A stretch of DNA of 7,488 nucleotides from a bacterium (GTDB lineage: Bacteria > Desulfobacterota > GWC2-55-46 > DRQE01): assembly GCA_027017505.1 (NCBI GenBank), contig JALUQR010000208.1:1-7488 (forward strand), written 5' to 3'. Positions 1 to 6,567 of the stretch are shown piece after piece (within the stretch, counting starts at the first letter, position 1; the number at the start of each line of letters is the position of its first letter). The notes under the pieces were generated by a model. That model did no database searches, was not told the origin of the DNA, and saw only the letters and a list, made by a program, of their open reading frames with translations. Made by a program: the position numbers and the translations under genes.

Positions 1-1
1 T

Positions 2-127
2 CTTAAAGATATACAGGATGAGAGAGACAGCCTCAACTCTTTTTACATCCCTTGTTTCATCCTCCTTGCCCTCCAGGTGGTAAGTATCTCTATACCTATT
101 TCTGTGAGGTTACTTAAACAACCTTGA
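2..127 (+). CDS. C-terminal end of a probable integral membrane protein (5' end outside the window)
   Basis: Reading frame 2 is open from the left edge to a TGA at 125-127, giving 41 codons. The peptide starts with a charged stretch (LKDIQDERDSLNS), continues with about 23 hydrophobic residues (from FYIPCFILLAL to about SIPISV), and ends in a short basic tail (RLLKQP). This is what a last transmembrane helix with a cytoplasmic basic end looks like, for example in a major facilitator or other polytopic transporter, but no family motif is visible. Codon use (ATA, AGA, AGG, CTT) matches the genes downstream. The stop codon lies inside the -35 box of the recJ promoter, the same arrangement seen at the end of recJ, which mildly supports the stop as a true gene end. 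It is too short to name, and a non-coding chance ORF remains possible. Confidence 0.45.
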   Translation, partial: LKDIQDERDSLNSFYIPCFILLALQVVSISIPISVRLLKQP

Positions 128-152
128 CCCTGTGGGGCTTAACTGTTAGAAT
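124..152 (+). promoter_or_regulatory. Predicted sigma70-type promoter of recJ
   Basis: TTGACC at 124-129 (5 of 6 matches to the -35 consensus) is followed after exactly 17 bases by TAGAAT at 147-152 (5 of 6 to the -10 consensus). Transcription would begin near 159, giving a leader of about 33 nt before the recJ start. The -35 box contains the stop codon of the upstream partial ORF. This is called from consensus matching only. Confidence 0.55.
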
Positions 153-191
153 GTGTAAAATTATCCATTTTCCTTACGGTGTGGAAGGGGG

Positions 192-1898
192 ATGAAGAAG
201 CGCTGGAAGATTAGTCCTGTCAATGAGGTTCTTAAAAAGAGGTTAGAAGAGGAACTGAACATCCTTCCTGTCACCGCAGAACTACTTGTAAAAAGGGGCA
301 TCACAGAGCCTGAAGAGGCATATTCCTTCCTGTCGCCTGACCTTAAAGACCTGCACAATCCCTTCCTCATGAAGGATATGGAAAGGGCTGTGGAGTGTAT
401 CCTCTCTGCCATCCAGAAAGAAGAGAGGATTTGCATCTGGGGAGATTACGATGTGGATGGCACAACAGGCACAGCCCTTCTGGCGATGTTCTTCAGAGAG
501 CTCGGTGTGGAGACAACCCACTACATACCCCACAGGCTCAAAGAGGGCTATGGCCTGAATACAGAGGGTATAAGGAGGCTTCACTCAGAGGGTGTGAAAC
601 TTCTTATTACCGTGGACTGCGGTATATCCAGCCATGAGGAGGTCAGGCTTGCCCGCTCGCTTGGTATTGACTGCATAGTGGTGGACCACCACGAGGTACC
701 ACCGTGCATACCACCTGCGTCTGCGGTTTTAAACCCCAGGCAGAGCGACTGCCCCTATCCCTTTAAATACCTTGCAGGCGTGGGTGTCGCCTTTAACCTT
801 GCAATAGCCATAAGGGCAAGGCTAAGGGAGAGGGGCTGGCACAGGGAACTTCCAAACCTCAAGCGATATCTTGACCTTGTTGCCATAGGAACCATTGCAG
901 ATGTGGTGCCCCTTGTGGGTCAGAACAGAATCCTTGTAAGCTACGGGCTTAAAGAGCTTGCAAACACAAAGAGGGTAGGACTGCGAAGCCTTATGGATGT
1001 TGCGGGCATAAGCGGGCTCAGGCCCACCGCAGAACAGATAGCCTTCCAGCTTGCCCCCAGGATAAATGCCTCAGGTAGGATGGACAGTGCGGAGAGTGCT
1101 TTCAGACTGCTTGTAACAGAAGACCCCTGCGAGGCGGACAAACTTGCAAGCCTCCTTAACAGAGAAAACTCGCATCGCCAGAGTGTGGAAGAGAGAATCC
1201 TGAGGGAAGCCCTTTCCATGGTGGAAGAACCCCTTCGGGACAACGCCATAGTGCTTGCCAGCGAGGGCTGGCATCCAGGGGTTATAGGGATAGTTGCCTC
1301 AAGGATTATGGAAAGGTTTACAAGACCCACCATACTGCTTTCCATAGATGGCAACACCGCAAAAGGCTCTGCAAGGGGAACGAAGGGATGTAACATAATA
1401 GAGGCACTCCGCAGGTGCGAGCCCTACCTTGAAAAATACGGCGGACACAGCTCAGCCGCAGGTATTACACTTAAAAGGGAAAACCTTGACGCCTTCAGGA
1501 AGGAATTCCTGGGGCTTATGAACTCCACACTCAGCCCGCACGAGCTCATGCCCGTTGTGGAGCTCGATGCAGAGGTAAAACTCGAGGAGCTCAAACCACG
1601 CCTTGTGGACGAAATCGAAAGGCTCTCTCCCTTCGGATACATGAACGAAAGACCACTTCTCTGCATCATGGGGGCAAACATACTCCACACCGAGGTGGTA
1701 AAGGACAGACACCTGCGTGTTATGATAAAACACAACAGCACACTGCAAAACGGCATAGCCTTTGACATGGCAGAGGAACATCCCATAAGGGATGGGCTGT
1801 TTGACATAGCGTTTTACCCTTACATAGATGAATGGCAGGGGCTGAGGACTGTAAGGCTTCGCATAGAAGAGCTGAGACCTTCCTCTCAAACATCTTGA
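192..1898 (+). CDS. recJ: Single-stranded-DNA-specific exonuclease RecJ
   Basis: This is a 568-residue RecJ, close to the usual length of about 570. RecJ is a cytoplasmic Mn/Mg-dependent 5'-3' exonuclease on single-stranded DNA, used in RecF-pathway recombination, mismatch repair and base excision repair. The DHH phosphoesterase core is complete: DYDVDG at 85-90, VDCG at 141-144, DHH at 165-167 and GTIADVVP at 233-240. The DHHA1 domain shows SEGWHPGVIGIVASR at 357-371 and the GGH nucleotide/DNA-binding motif at 417-419 (GGHSSAAG). An OB-type C-terminal domain follows from about 455 and includes PFGYMNERP at 480-488. The ATG at 192 sits just after a purine-rich GGAAGGGGG (183-191), which is closer than ideal, but the N-terminus (MKKRW) looks typical and no better start exists. 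The gene has its own predicted promoter, and a second promoter begins inside its stop codon, so it is probably not part of the polyamine operon. No damage or missing catalytic residue was seen. Confidence 0.97.
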   Translation: MKKRWKISPVNEVLKKRLEEELNILPVTAELLVKRGITEPEEAYSFLSPDLKDLHNPFLMKDMERAVECILSAIQKEERICIWGDYDVDGTTGTALLAMFFRELGVETTHYIPHRLKEGYGLNTEGIRRLHSEGVKLLITVDCGISSHEEVRLARSLGIDCIVVDHHEVPPCIPPASAVLNPRQSDCPYPFKYLAGVGVAFNLAIAIRARLRERGWHRELPNLKRYLDLVAIGTIADVVPLVGQNRILVSYGLKELANTKRVGLRSLMDVAGISGLRPTAEQIAFQLAPRINASGRMDSAESAFRLLVTEDPCEADKLASLLNRENSHRQSVEERILREALSMVEEPLRDNAIVLASEGWHPGVIGIVASRIMERFTRPTILLSIDGNTAKGSARGTKGCNIIEALRRCEPYLEKYGGHSSAAGITLKRENLDAFRKEFLGLMNSTLSPHELMPVVELDAEVKLEELKPRLVDEIERLSPFGYMNERPLLCIMGANILHTEVVKDRHLRVMIKHNSTLQNGIAFDMAEEHPIRDGLFDIAFYPYIDEWQGLRTVRLRIEELRPSSQTS

Positions 1899-1924
1899 CA
1901 CAAAGGGTTTGAAACATATATATT
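1895..1924 (+). promoter_or_regulatory. Predicted sigma70-type promoter of the polyamine/ATP-grasp operon
   Basis: A perfect -35 hexamer TTGACA lies at 1895-1900 and includes the recJ stop codon (TGA 1896-1898). An AT-rich TATATATT at 1917-1924 supplies the -10 box, either TATATT at 1919-1924 (18-base spacer) or TATATA at 1917-1922 (16-base spacer). Transcription would start near 1930, leaving a leader of about 100 nt. A much weaker alternative is TTGCAT (1931-1936) with GATAAA (1954-1959). This is called from consensus matching only. Confidence 0.62.
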
Positions 1925-1969
1925 AGTTTGTTGCATCAGCTTTGAACTCACAGGATAAATACAACCCGA

Positions 1970-2006
1970 AAAACAGACCGCTGTGTGCACACATGCGGTT
2001 GGTTTT
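1970..2006 (+). terminator. Long inverted repeat in the operon leader (terminator, attenuator or operator)
   Basis: Arms AAAAC (1970-1974) and GTTTT (2002-2006) enclose ACCGC (1977-1981) and GCGGT (1995-1999). These in turn enclose the perfect 12-base palindrome TGTGTGCACACA (1982-1993), with one bulged T at 1994 and a 2x2 internal loop. The RNA would form a strong hairpin ending in four U residues, resembling a short rho-independent terminator for recJ read-through. It lies downstream of the predicted operon promoter and just upstream of the ribosome binding site, so it could also act as an attenuator or a 5' mRNA stabiliser. As DNA, the palindrome could be a protein operator. The structure is seen directly; its role is undecided, and the U tract is short for an efficient terminator. 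Confidence 0.5.
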
Positions 2007-2019
2007 CAAATAAACCCAC

Positions 2020-2026
2020 GAGGAGG
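2020..2026 (+). promoter_or_regulatory. Ribosome binding site deciding a TTG start
   Basis: GAGGAGG lies 8 bases before the TTG at 2035. It supports that TTG as the start of the DHS-like gene over the in-frame ATG at 2056, which is about 30 bases from any Shine-Dalgarno match. Confidence 0.8.
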
Positions 2027-2034
2027 CTTGAAAG

Positions 2035-3090
2035 TTGGCAAAAGAAGTATTTGACATGGAAAAAAGGAAAAGATTCATCAAGAAACCTGTCAAACCCATT
2101 CCCATAGAGCCAGGGGCGAGCATCTCCCAGCTCGTTGAAAGGATGGGAGATACCGCCTTTCAGGCAAAAAACCTCTCACACGCTACCGACATATGGGAGG
2201 AGATGATAAGGGGTGAGACCACCATATTCTTTGGCCTTGCGGGTGCAATGATACCTGCGGGCATGCGTGAGCTAATGGTATTTCTGATAAAAAACAGATA
2301 CATAGACTGTCTGGTATCCACGGGGGCAAACCTCTTCCATGACATACACGAAACCCTTGGCTGGAAGCACTGGCAGGGTAGCCACATGGTAAACGATAAG
2401 GACCTGCGCAGTGCAGGTGTGGACAGAATATACGATGTGTTCGCCATAGAGGAGGAGTTCAACTCCTCGGACGAATACATATACAACTTTTCCTACACCC
2501 TTGAAGACCGCCCCTATACCACAAGGGAGTTCTTCTATCTTATGGGTAAGGACCTTGCAAGGCGCACCAAAAGAGAGGGCATACTTACCTCAGCATACAA
2601 GGCAGGGGTTCATGTGTACTGTCCTGCGCTGGGGGATTCCTCCATAGGGATTGCCCTTGCACTGAGGGATGGAGAGAGAAACTTCATGTTCGACATAATA
2701 GCAGATGTGAAGGAGACCGCTTATCTTACTGCAAGGGCAAAGAACTCGGGCATAGTGTTCATAGGCGGAGGTGTGCCCAAAAACTTCATACAGCAGTCAG
2801 AGGTAACCGCAAACATGATGTGCAAGAGAACCCCAGGGCACAGGTACGCCCTGCAGATTACAACAGACTCACCCCACTGGGGTGGACTCAGCGGATGCAC
2901 CTTTGAGGAGGCCCAGAGCTGGGGCAAGATAGCAAGAAGGTCAAAGAGGGTAACAGTAAACTGCGAGTCCACAATAGCTCTTCCCCTTATAGTGAGTGCC
3001 CTGTCGCAGAGACTCAAGGGGTTTAAAAGAAGGCTACCGGACCTTTCGGTAGAGGGTGCACAGAGGGTGAGAAAAAGAATATGGGACTGA
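2035..3090 (+). CDS. Deoxyhypusine synthase-like protein (DHS/homospermidine synthase superfamily)
   Basis: This 351-residue protein belongs to the NAD-dependent deoxyhypusine synthase fold family. The family moves an aminobutyl group from spermidine or putrescine onto an acceptor amine through an imine on a lysine. Visible motifs are STGANLFHD (95-103, NAD site), VFIGGGVPKN (241-250) and EEAQSWGKI (291-299). K298 in SWGKI aligns with catalytic Lys329 of human DHS, and E292 and W296 align with human Glu323 and Trp327. By ungapped alignment from memory, human His288 is N250 here and human Asp316 is L285, so the spermidine pocket differs. True DHS modifies eIF5A, which bacteria lack. A homospermidine synthase-like or other amine aminobutyl transferase role is therefore more likely, and agmatinase and arginine decarboxylase immediately downstream support a polyamine substrate. 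The first 20 residues are strongly basic (KRKRFIKKPVK). The gene starts at TTG and overlaps speB by 10 bp. Family assignment is secure; the substrate is not. Confidence 0.93.
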   Translation: MAKEVFDMEKRKRFIKKPVKPIPIEPGASISQLVERMGDTAFQAKNLSHATDIWEEMIRGETTIFFGLAGAMIPAGMRELMVFLIKNRYIDCLVSTGANLFHDIHETLGWKHWQGSHMVNDKDLRSAGVDRIYDVFAIEEEFNSSDEYIYNFSYTLEDRPYTTREFFYLMGKDLARRTKREGILTSAYKAGVHVYCPALGDSSIGIALALRDGERNFMFDIIADVKETAYLTARAKNSGIVFIGGGVPKNFIQQSEVTANMMCKRTPGHRYALQITTDSPHWGGLSGCTFEEAQSWGKIARRSKRVTVNCESTIALPLIVSALSQRLKGFKRRLPDLSVEGAQRVRKRIWD

Positions 3091-3992
3091 TAGAGAGAGA
3101 AAAGGGTAGCTTCTGTTTCGGTGGCATTGACACAGAGGTGGCAGAAAGCCCCATGTTTTCGGTGCTACCAGTGCCGTATGACCTTACAACCTCCTACATG
3201 GGTGGTGCAAGAAGGGGGCCTTCGGCAATAATAGATGCCTCGATGAACATGGAGCTGTACGATGAAGAACTCGGGTGTGAGCCCTGGCAGGCAGGCATAG
3301 AAACCCTTACACCACTTGAGCCAACCAGCGCAGGGCCTGAAAGGATGGTCGAAAGGGTTGAGATGGCCTGCGGGGAAATCTTAAAGCTCGGAAGGATACC
3401 TGCTGTGCTCGGTGGAGAACACAGCATTACAACGGGCACTGTAAGGGCTCTTAAAAAGAGGTATCCAGGGCTTTCGGTGCTACAGCTTGATGCACATGCT
3501 GATATGCGTAACAGCTATCAGGAAAGCCCCTACAACCATGCATGTGTTGGAAGAAGGATAAGCGAGGTGTGTGGCCTCGTACAGGTGGGCATAAGAAGCC
3601 TCAGTGGAGAGGAGGCAGAGTTTCTCTCATCCACAGACAGGGTTAACACCCTCTTTGCAAAGGATATTGTTGAAAGGGGCATGCCTGTGGAAGAGATACT
3701 CCGTGGGCTCACAGATGATGTGTTCATAACCATAGACCTTGATGTGTTTGACCCCTCAATAATGCCATCCACGGGCACACCCGAGCCAGGTGGGCTTGGA
3801 TGGTACGATGTTACAGGGCTTCTCAGGTGTGTTGCAGAGAGGAAAAACATAGTGGGCTCCGATGTGGTGGAGCTCAGCCCTGTGGCAGGCAATGTTGCAC
3901 CTGACTTTCTTGCCGCAAGGCTTGTATATAAACTTATGGGATATATAATAAAAAACAGGCAGGAGGGAGCAAGCAGTGCTGTATGTTCCTAA
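3081..3992 (+). CDS. speB: Agmatinase / agmatine ureohydrolase family enzyme
   Basis: This is a 303-residue member of the arginase/agmatinase/formiminoglutamase superfamily, which hydrolyses a guanidino group to urea at a binuclear Mn site in the cytoplasm. All six expected metal ligands are present: H114 in GGEHS (111-115), D137, H139 and D141 in DAHAD (137-141), and D219 and D221 in DLDVFDPS (219-226). GTPEPGG (232-238) and SDVVELSP (260-267) are also family motifs. NHACVGRRI (152-160) matches the position of the NHA/SHA signature of agmatinases rather than arginases. The expected reaction is agmatine to putrescine plus urea. Related enzymes in Thermus and some other bacteria prefer N1-aminopropylagmatine, which cannot be excluded. 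The ATG at 3081 lies inside the end of the DHS-like gene, with a GAGGGTGAG purine stretch 9 bases upstream. The gene's 3' end overlaps the arginine decarboxylase gene by 17 bp. Together the two enzymes convert arginine to putrescine. Confidence 0.93.
   Translation: MGLIEREKGSFCFGGIDTEVAESPMFSVLPVPYDLTTSYMGGARRGPSAIIDASMNMELYDEELGCEPWQAGIETLTPLEPTSAGPERMVERVEMACGEILKLGRIPAVLGGEHSITTGTVRALKKRYPGLSVLQLDAHADMRNSYQESPYNHACVGRRISEVCGLVQVGIRSLSGEEAEFLSSTDRVNTLFAKDIVERGMPVEEILRGLTDDVFITIDLDVFDPSIMPSTGTPEPGGLGWYDVTGLLRCVAERKNIVGSDVVELSPVAGNVAPDFLAARLVYKLMGYIIKNRQEGASSAVCS
3961..3967 (+). promoter_or_regulatory. Ribosome binding site for the arginine decarboxylase gene, inside speB
   Basis: AGGAGGG within the speB 3' end lies 8 bases before the GTG at 3976. 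It fixes that GTG as the start and implies reinitiation within the overlapping genes. Confidence 0.75.
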
Positions 3993-4524
3993 AAGGATAT
4001 TCTTTACAAAGGGTGTGGGATGCCACAAGGAGGAACTCCACTCTTTTGAGCTCGCCCTGAGGGATGCGGGCATAGAGAAGTTCAACCTTGTTCAGGTATC
4101 CAGCATATTCCCTCCGGGCTGTAAGATAATACCGCGAAGTCAGGGAGTAAAAAAACTCGCCCCGGGGCAGATAACCTTCTGCGTGATGAGCAAACTCTCA
4201 AGCAATGAGCCACGCCGTCTTATAGCTGCAAGTGTGGGGTGTGCCATTCCAATGGACAAAAAACTCTACGGCTATCTCAGCGAACACCATGCCTACGGCC
4301 AGACAGAGGCAATAGCGGGTGATTACGCAGAAGACCTTGCAGCAGCAATGCTTGCTTCCACGCTGGGCATAGAGCTGGATGAAAACCTCGGGTGGGATGA
4401 AAAAAAGGAAATATACAGGATAAGCGATAAGATAGTGAAGACCACCAATGTAACCCAGTCTGCCATAGTAAAGGGTGATGGCAAGTACACCACGGTGGTT
4501 GCAGCAGCGGTGCTTCTGTTCTGA
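3976..4524 (+). CDS. pdaD: Pyruvoyl-dependent arginine decarboxylase
   Basis: This 182-residue proenzyme converts arginine to agmatine and CO2 using a self-made pyruvoyl group. The processing site is visible as VQVSSIFPPGC (39-49). By comparison with the Methanocaldococcus jannaschii enzyme (cleaved between Ser52 and Ser53), serinolysis should occur between S42 and S43, yielding a beta chain of about 42 residues and a pyruvoyl-capped alpha chain of about 140. The segment KKLYGYLSEHHA (95-106) aligns with the archaeal segment carrying catalytic Glu109, making E103 the counterpart. Length is slightly above the archaeal form (165) because of an EHHAYGQTEAIAGDYAED segment and a longer helix after it, as in bacterial PdaD proteins. 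Start is GTG with a strong Shine-Dalgarno site inside speB. The product agmatine feeds the agmatinase encoded just upstream. No PLP-type arginine decarboxylase is present in the window. The assignment is strong. Confidence 0.95.
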   Translation: MLYVPKRIFFTKGVGCHKEELHSFELALRDAGIEKFNLVQVSSIFPPGCKIIPRSQGVKKLAPGQITFCVMSKLSSNEPRRLIAASVGCAIPMDKKLYGYLSEHHAYGQTEAIAGDYAEDLAAAMLASTLGIELDENLGWDEKKEIYRISDKIVKTTNVTQSAIVKGDGKYTTVVAAAVLLF

Positions 4525-4549
4525 CACCTAAAGCCCTTCTCTACAGACC

Positions 4550-5554
4550 ATGAGGATAGCCATAACATGTAACATAAAGGAAGAGGTTCCACCCCACCTG
4601 GAAGAGTGCTATGCGGAATGGGACGACCACGAGACCATTGAAAGCGTAAAAAACGCACTGCTTGAAAAACACGAGGAGGTATTCATCGTAAACGCAGACC
4701 GCAGGGCACCCCGCAGACTCGAAGAGCTCAGGCCTGAGATGGTCTTCAACATGGCAGAGGGCATGGGAGGAGACAGCAGAGAGTCCTTCATCCCTGCGGT
4801 ACTCGAGCTTCTTGGAATTCCATATACAGGTTCCTCTCCACTCACACTGGGACTGTGTCTTAACAAACTCAGGGCAAAGCAGATACTCTCCTGCTACGGG
4901 ATACCCACACCACGCTACTTTGTGGTAGAAAGGGAATACAGGGGTATCAAAGAAGGGCTCGATTTTCCCCTCATAGTCAAACCCATTCACGAGGGCTCAA
5001 GCAAGGGTATAAGGAACAACTCCCTTGTTCGTAACGAAGAGGAACTGCGTGAAAGGGTGCACACCGTTATATCCACATACCACCAGCCCGCCCTTGTGGA
5101 GGAATACCTGAGTGGCAGAGAGTTCACAGTGGCCCTTCTGGGCAATGAAGACCAGATAAGGGTTCTGCCCATAGTGGAGATAGATTACTCCACAATTCCA
5201 GAGGGCGCAAACCCCATATACTCGTACGAGGCAAAGTGGGTCTTCGACAGACCCGAAAACCCCCTTGATATATTCCGCTGTCCTGCAGACCTGGATGACG
5301 AGCTTTACAGAACCCTCTGCCAGCTTGCGGTGGACTCCTTCAGGGCACTCGGTGTCAGGGACTGGTGCAGGATAGACATAAGGTGCGATGGCTCCGGCAG
5401 ACCCCATGTGCTGGAGCTCAATCCCCTGCCAGGTATACTGCCTGCTCCTGAGTGTAACTCCTGCTTTCCAAAGGCTGCAAGGGCTGCGGGGCTCTCCTTC
5501 AGCGAGCTTGTAAACACCGTGGTGGATATAGCAAGAAAGAGGTATGGAATATGA
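4550..5554 (+). CDS. ATP-grasp ligase, D-Ala-D-Ala ligase-like (first of tandem pair)
   Basis: This 334-residue cytoplasmic ATP-grasp ligase forms peptide-type bonds through an acyl-phosphate. The N-terminal domain shows VFNMAEG (65-71) in place of the HG.x.ED region of canonical Ddl. The ATP-grasp domain has FPLIVKP (139-145), EGSSKGI (148-154, glycine-rich loop), SYEAKW (225-230), CRIDIR (273-278, R274 and D276) and VLELNPLPG (287-295; E289 and N291 are Mg ligands). The canonical Ddl signature N-T-S-P-G-M-T-S-H-S is replaced by NPLPGILPAPECNSC, with about four extra residues, so the second-substrate pocket is remodelled. It is therefore unlikely to be the cell-wall Ddl, and an amino acid or amine ligase is more plausible. 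The gap after pdaD is 25 bp. No clear Shine-Dalgarno site precedes ATG 4550, which suggests translation coupled to upstream genes. It overlaps its paralogue by ATGA. The fold is certain; the substrates are unknown. Confidence 0.88.
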   Translation: MRIAITCNIKEEVPPHLEECYAEWDDHETIESVKNALLEKHEEVFIVNADRRAPRRLEELRPEMVFNMAEGMGGDSRESFIPAVLELLGIPYTGSSPLTLGLCLNKLRAKQILSCYGIPTPRYFVVEREYRGIKEGLDFPLIVKPIHEGSSKGIRNNSLVRNEEELRERVHTVISTYHQPALVEEYLSGREFTVALLGNEDQIRVLPIVEIDYSTIPEGANPIYSYEAKWVFDRPENPLDIFRCPADLDDELYRTLCQLAVDSFRALGVRDWCRIDIRCDGSGRPHVLELNPLPGILPAPECNSCFPKAARAAGLSFSELVNTVVDIARKRYGI

Positions 5555-6567
5555 ATGTGGAAACCATAAGGATAATATTCAACGACGAAGGGGCAGACAC
5601 CTTCGTGGTGGATGACGAGGAGATAGAGTTCGGCGATATAAGAGAGAGTGTGGAGGATGTAAGGGAAAGCCTTGAAAGGCTGGGCTATCGTACCATACTT
5701 ACGCCCCTCACCCAGGACAGATTCGATGAGTTCCTCAGAGAACTCACAGATGGCAGGGCAGACCTGGTGTTTAATATGTGTGAGGGGGCCTTCCTTAACA
5801 GTAAGTTCGAGATGAACATCGCAGCACTTCTTGAACTCTACGGGCTTAAGTTCACGGGAAATCCATCCATAACCCTGGGTGTTGCCCTGAATAAGGGATG
5901 GACAAAGGACATCCTCAGGGGGGCTGGTATAGACACCCCTGAACACTTCATAGCCAGTGCGCCCTCTGTGGATATTCCCCAGGGGCTTGACTTTCCCCTC
6001 ATTGTCAAACCCCTCACAGAGGATGCAAGCCTGGGTATAGAGACAGACTCCGTTGTATACACCAGGGAGGAGCTCTCAAGCAGGATAGAACACATCCTTG
6101 AGGAATACTCCTCACAGGCACTTGTGGAAAGGTTTGTGGACGGCAGGGAGTTCAATGTAGCACTCATGGGTAACGACGATGCAACCGTGGTGCTTCCACC
6201 CTCTGAGATAGACTTTTCAGAGTATCCAGAGGAACTGCCACGCATATGCTCCTACGAGGCAAAGTGGATAGAGGTAAGCCCCCTCTATCGCAAAACACCA
6301 CCTGTGTGCCCTGCCCCTGTCTCTGAAGAACTGAAACAGAGGCTTGAGTCAACAGCCCTTATGGCATACAGGGCACTCTCCTGCAGGGACTATGCAAGGG
6401 TGGATATGAGGCTCGATAAGGACGGCAACCTCTGGGTGCTTGAGGTAAACCCCAACCCCGATATATCAAAGGATGCAGGCTTTGCAAGGGCTGCAAGGGC
6501 TGCGGGACTGGAGTATCACCAGTTTATAGGAGAACTTGTAAGCATTGCAGCAAAAAGGTATGAGTAA
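5551..6567 (+). CDS. ATP-grasp ligase, D-Ala-D-Ala ligase-like (second of tandem pair)
   Basis: This 338-residue paralogue of the preceding gene shares GLDFPLIVKP (145-154), SYEAKW (234-239), a GREFxVAL core (198-205) and the AARAAGL end motif with it. ATP-grasp features are VFNMCEG (73-79), ARVDMR (282-287, R283 and D285) and VLEVNPNPD (296-304, Mg ligands E298 and N300). It is more divergent than its partner. The glycine/serine loop is TEDASLGI (156-163) rather than GSSxGM, and the Ddl loop SPGMTSHS is reduced to PNPDISKDAG. The acyl acceptor site is thus unlikely to bind D-alanine. The ATG at 5551 overlaps the upstream stop (ATGA), with AAAGAGG at 5536-5542 as the ribosome binding site. 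The 3' end contains a 9-base direct repeat (GCAAGGGCT twice, 6484-6501) encoding ARAARA. Two ligases in series suggest stepwise ligation or a heteromeric enzyme; that is inference. Confidence 0.86.
   Translation: MNVETIRIIFNDEGADTFVVDDEEIEFGDIRESVEDVRESLERLGYRTILTPLTQDRFDEFLRELTDGRADLVFNMCEGAFLNSKFEMNIAALLELYGLKFTGNPSITLGVALNKGWTKDILRGAGIDTPEHFIASAPSVDIPQGLDFPLIVKPLTEDASLGIETDSVVYTREELSSRIEHILEEYSSQALVERFVDGREFNVALMGNDDATVVLPPSEIDFSEYPEELPRICSYEAKWIEVSPLYRKTPPVCPAPVSEELKQRLESTALMAYRALSCRDYARVDMRLDKDGNLWVLEVNPNPDISKDAGFARAARAAGLEYHQFIGELVSIAAKRYE

Noticed and set aside
155..176. Possible small hairpin in the recJ leader (AAAAT and ATTTT arms)
   Set aside because: The stem is five A-T pairs only, too weak to claim as a regulatory element.
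941..1396. Long minus-strand open frames opposite recJ and the other genes
   Set aside because: They are antiphase shadows of strongly supported coding genes, with no homology-like motifs or ribosome binding sites.
1931..2034. Guanidine-type riboswitch in the leader, suggested by an ACGA next to the ribosome binding site and the guanidino chemistry downstream
   Set aside because: Only one ACGA with a 2-bp flanking stem is present. The main hairpin has a TGCA loop, not the paired ACGR loops of the guanidine-II class, and no guanidine-I or III core was seen.
2035..3090. A true deoxyhypusine synthase acting on eIF5A
   Set aside because: The surrounding genes are bacterial, bacteria lack eIF5A, and two spermidine-pocket positions differ from the eukaryotic enzyme.
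6484..6501. Nine-base tandem repeat GCAAGGGCT as a possible functional repeat or slippage site
   Set aside because: It encodes the ARAARA helix shared in part with the paralogue, so coding constraint and codon preference explain it.
4550..6567. Annotating the ATP-grasp pair as cell-wall D-alanine-D-alanine ligases (ddl)
   Set aside because: The D-Ala binding loop and glycine loop signatures are altered in both, there are two tandem copies, and no peptidoglycan genes are nearby.
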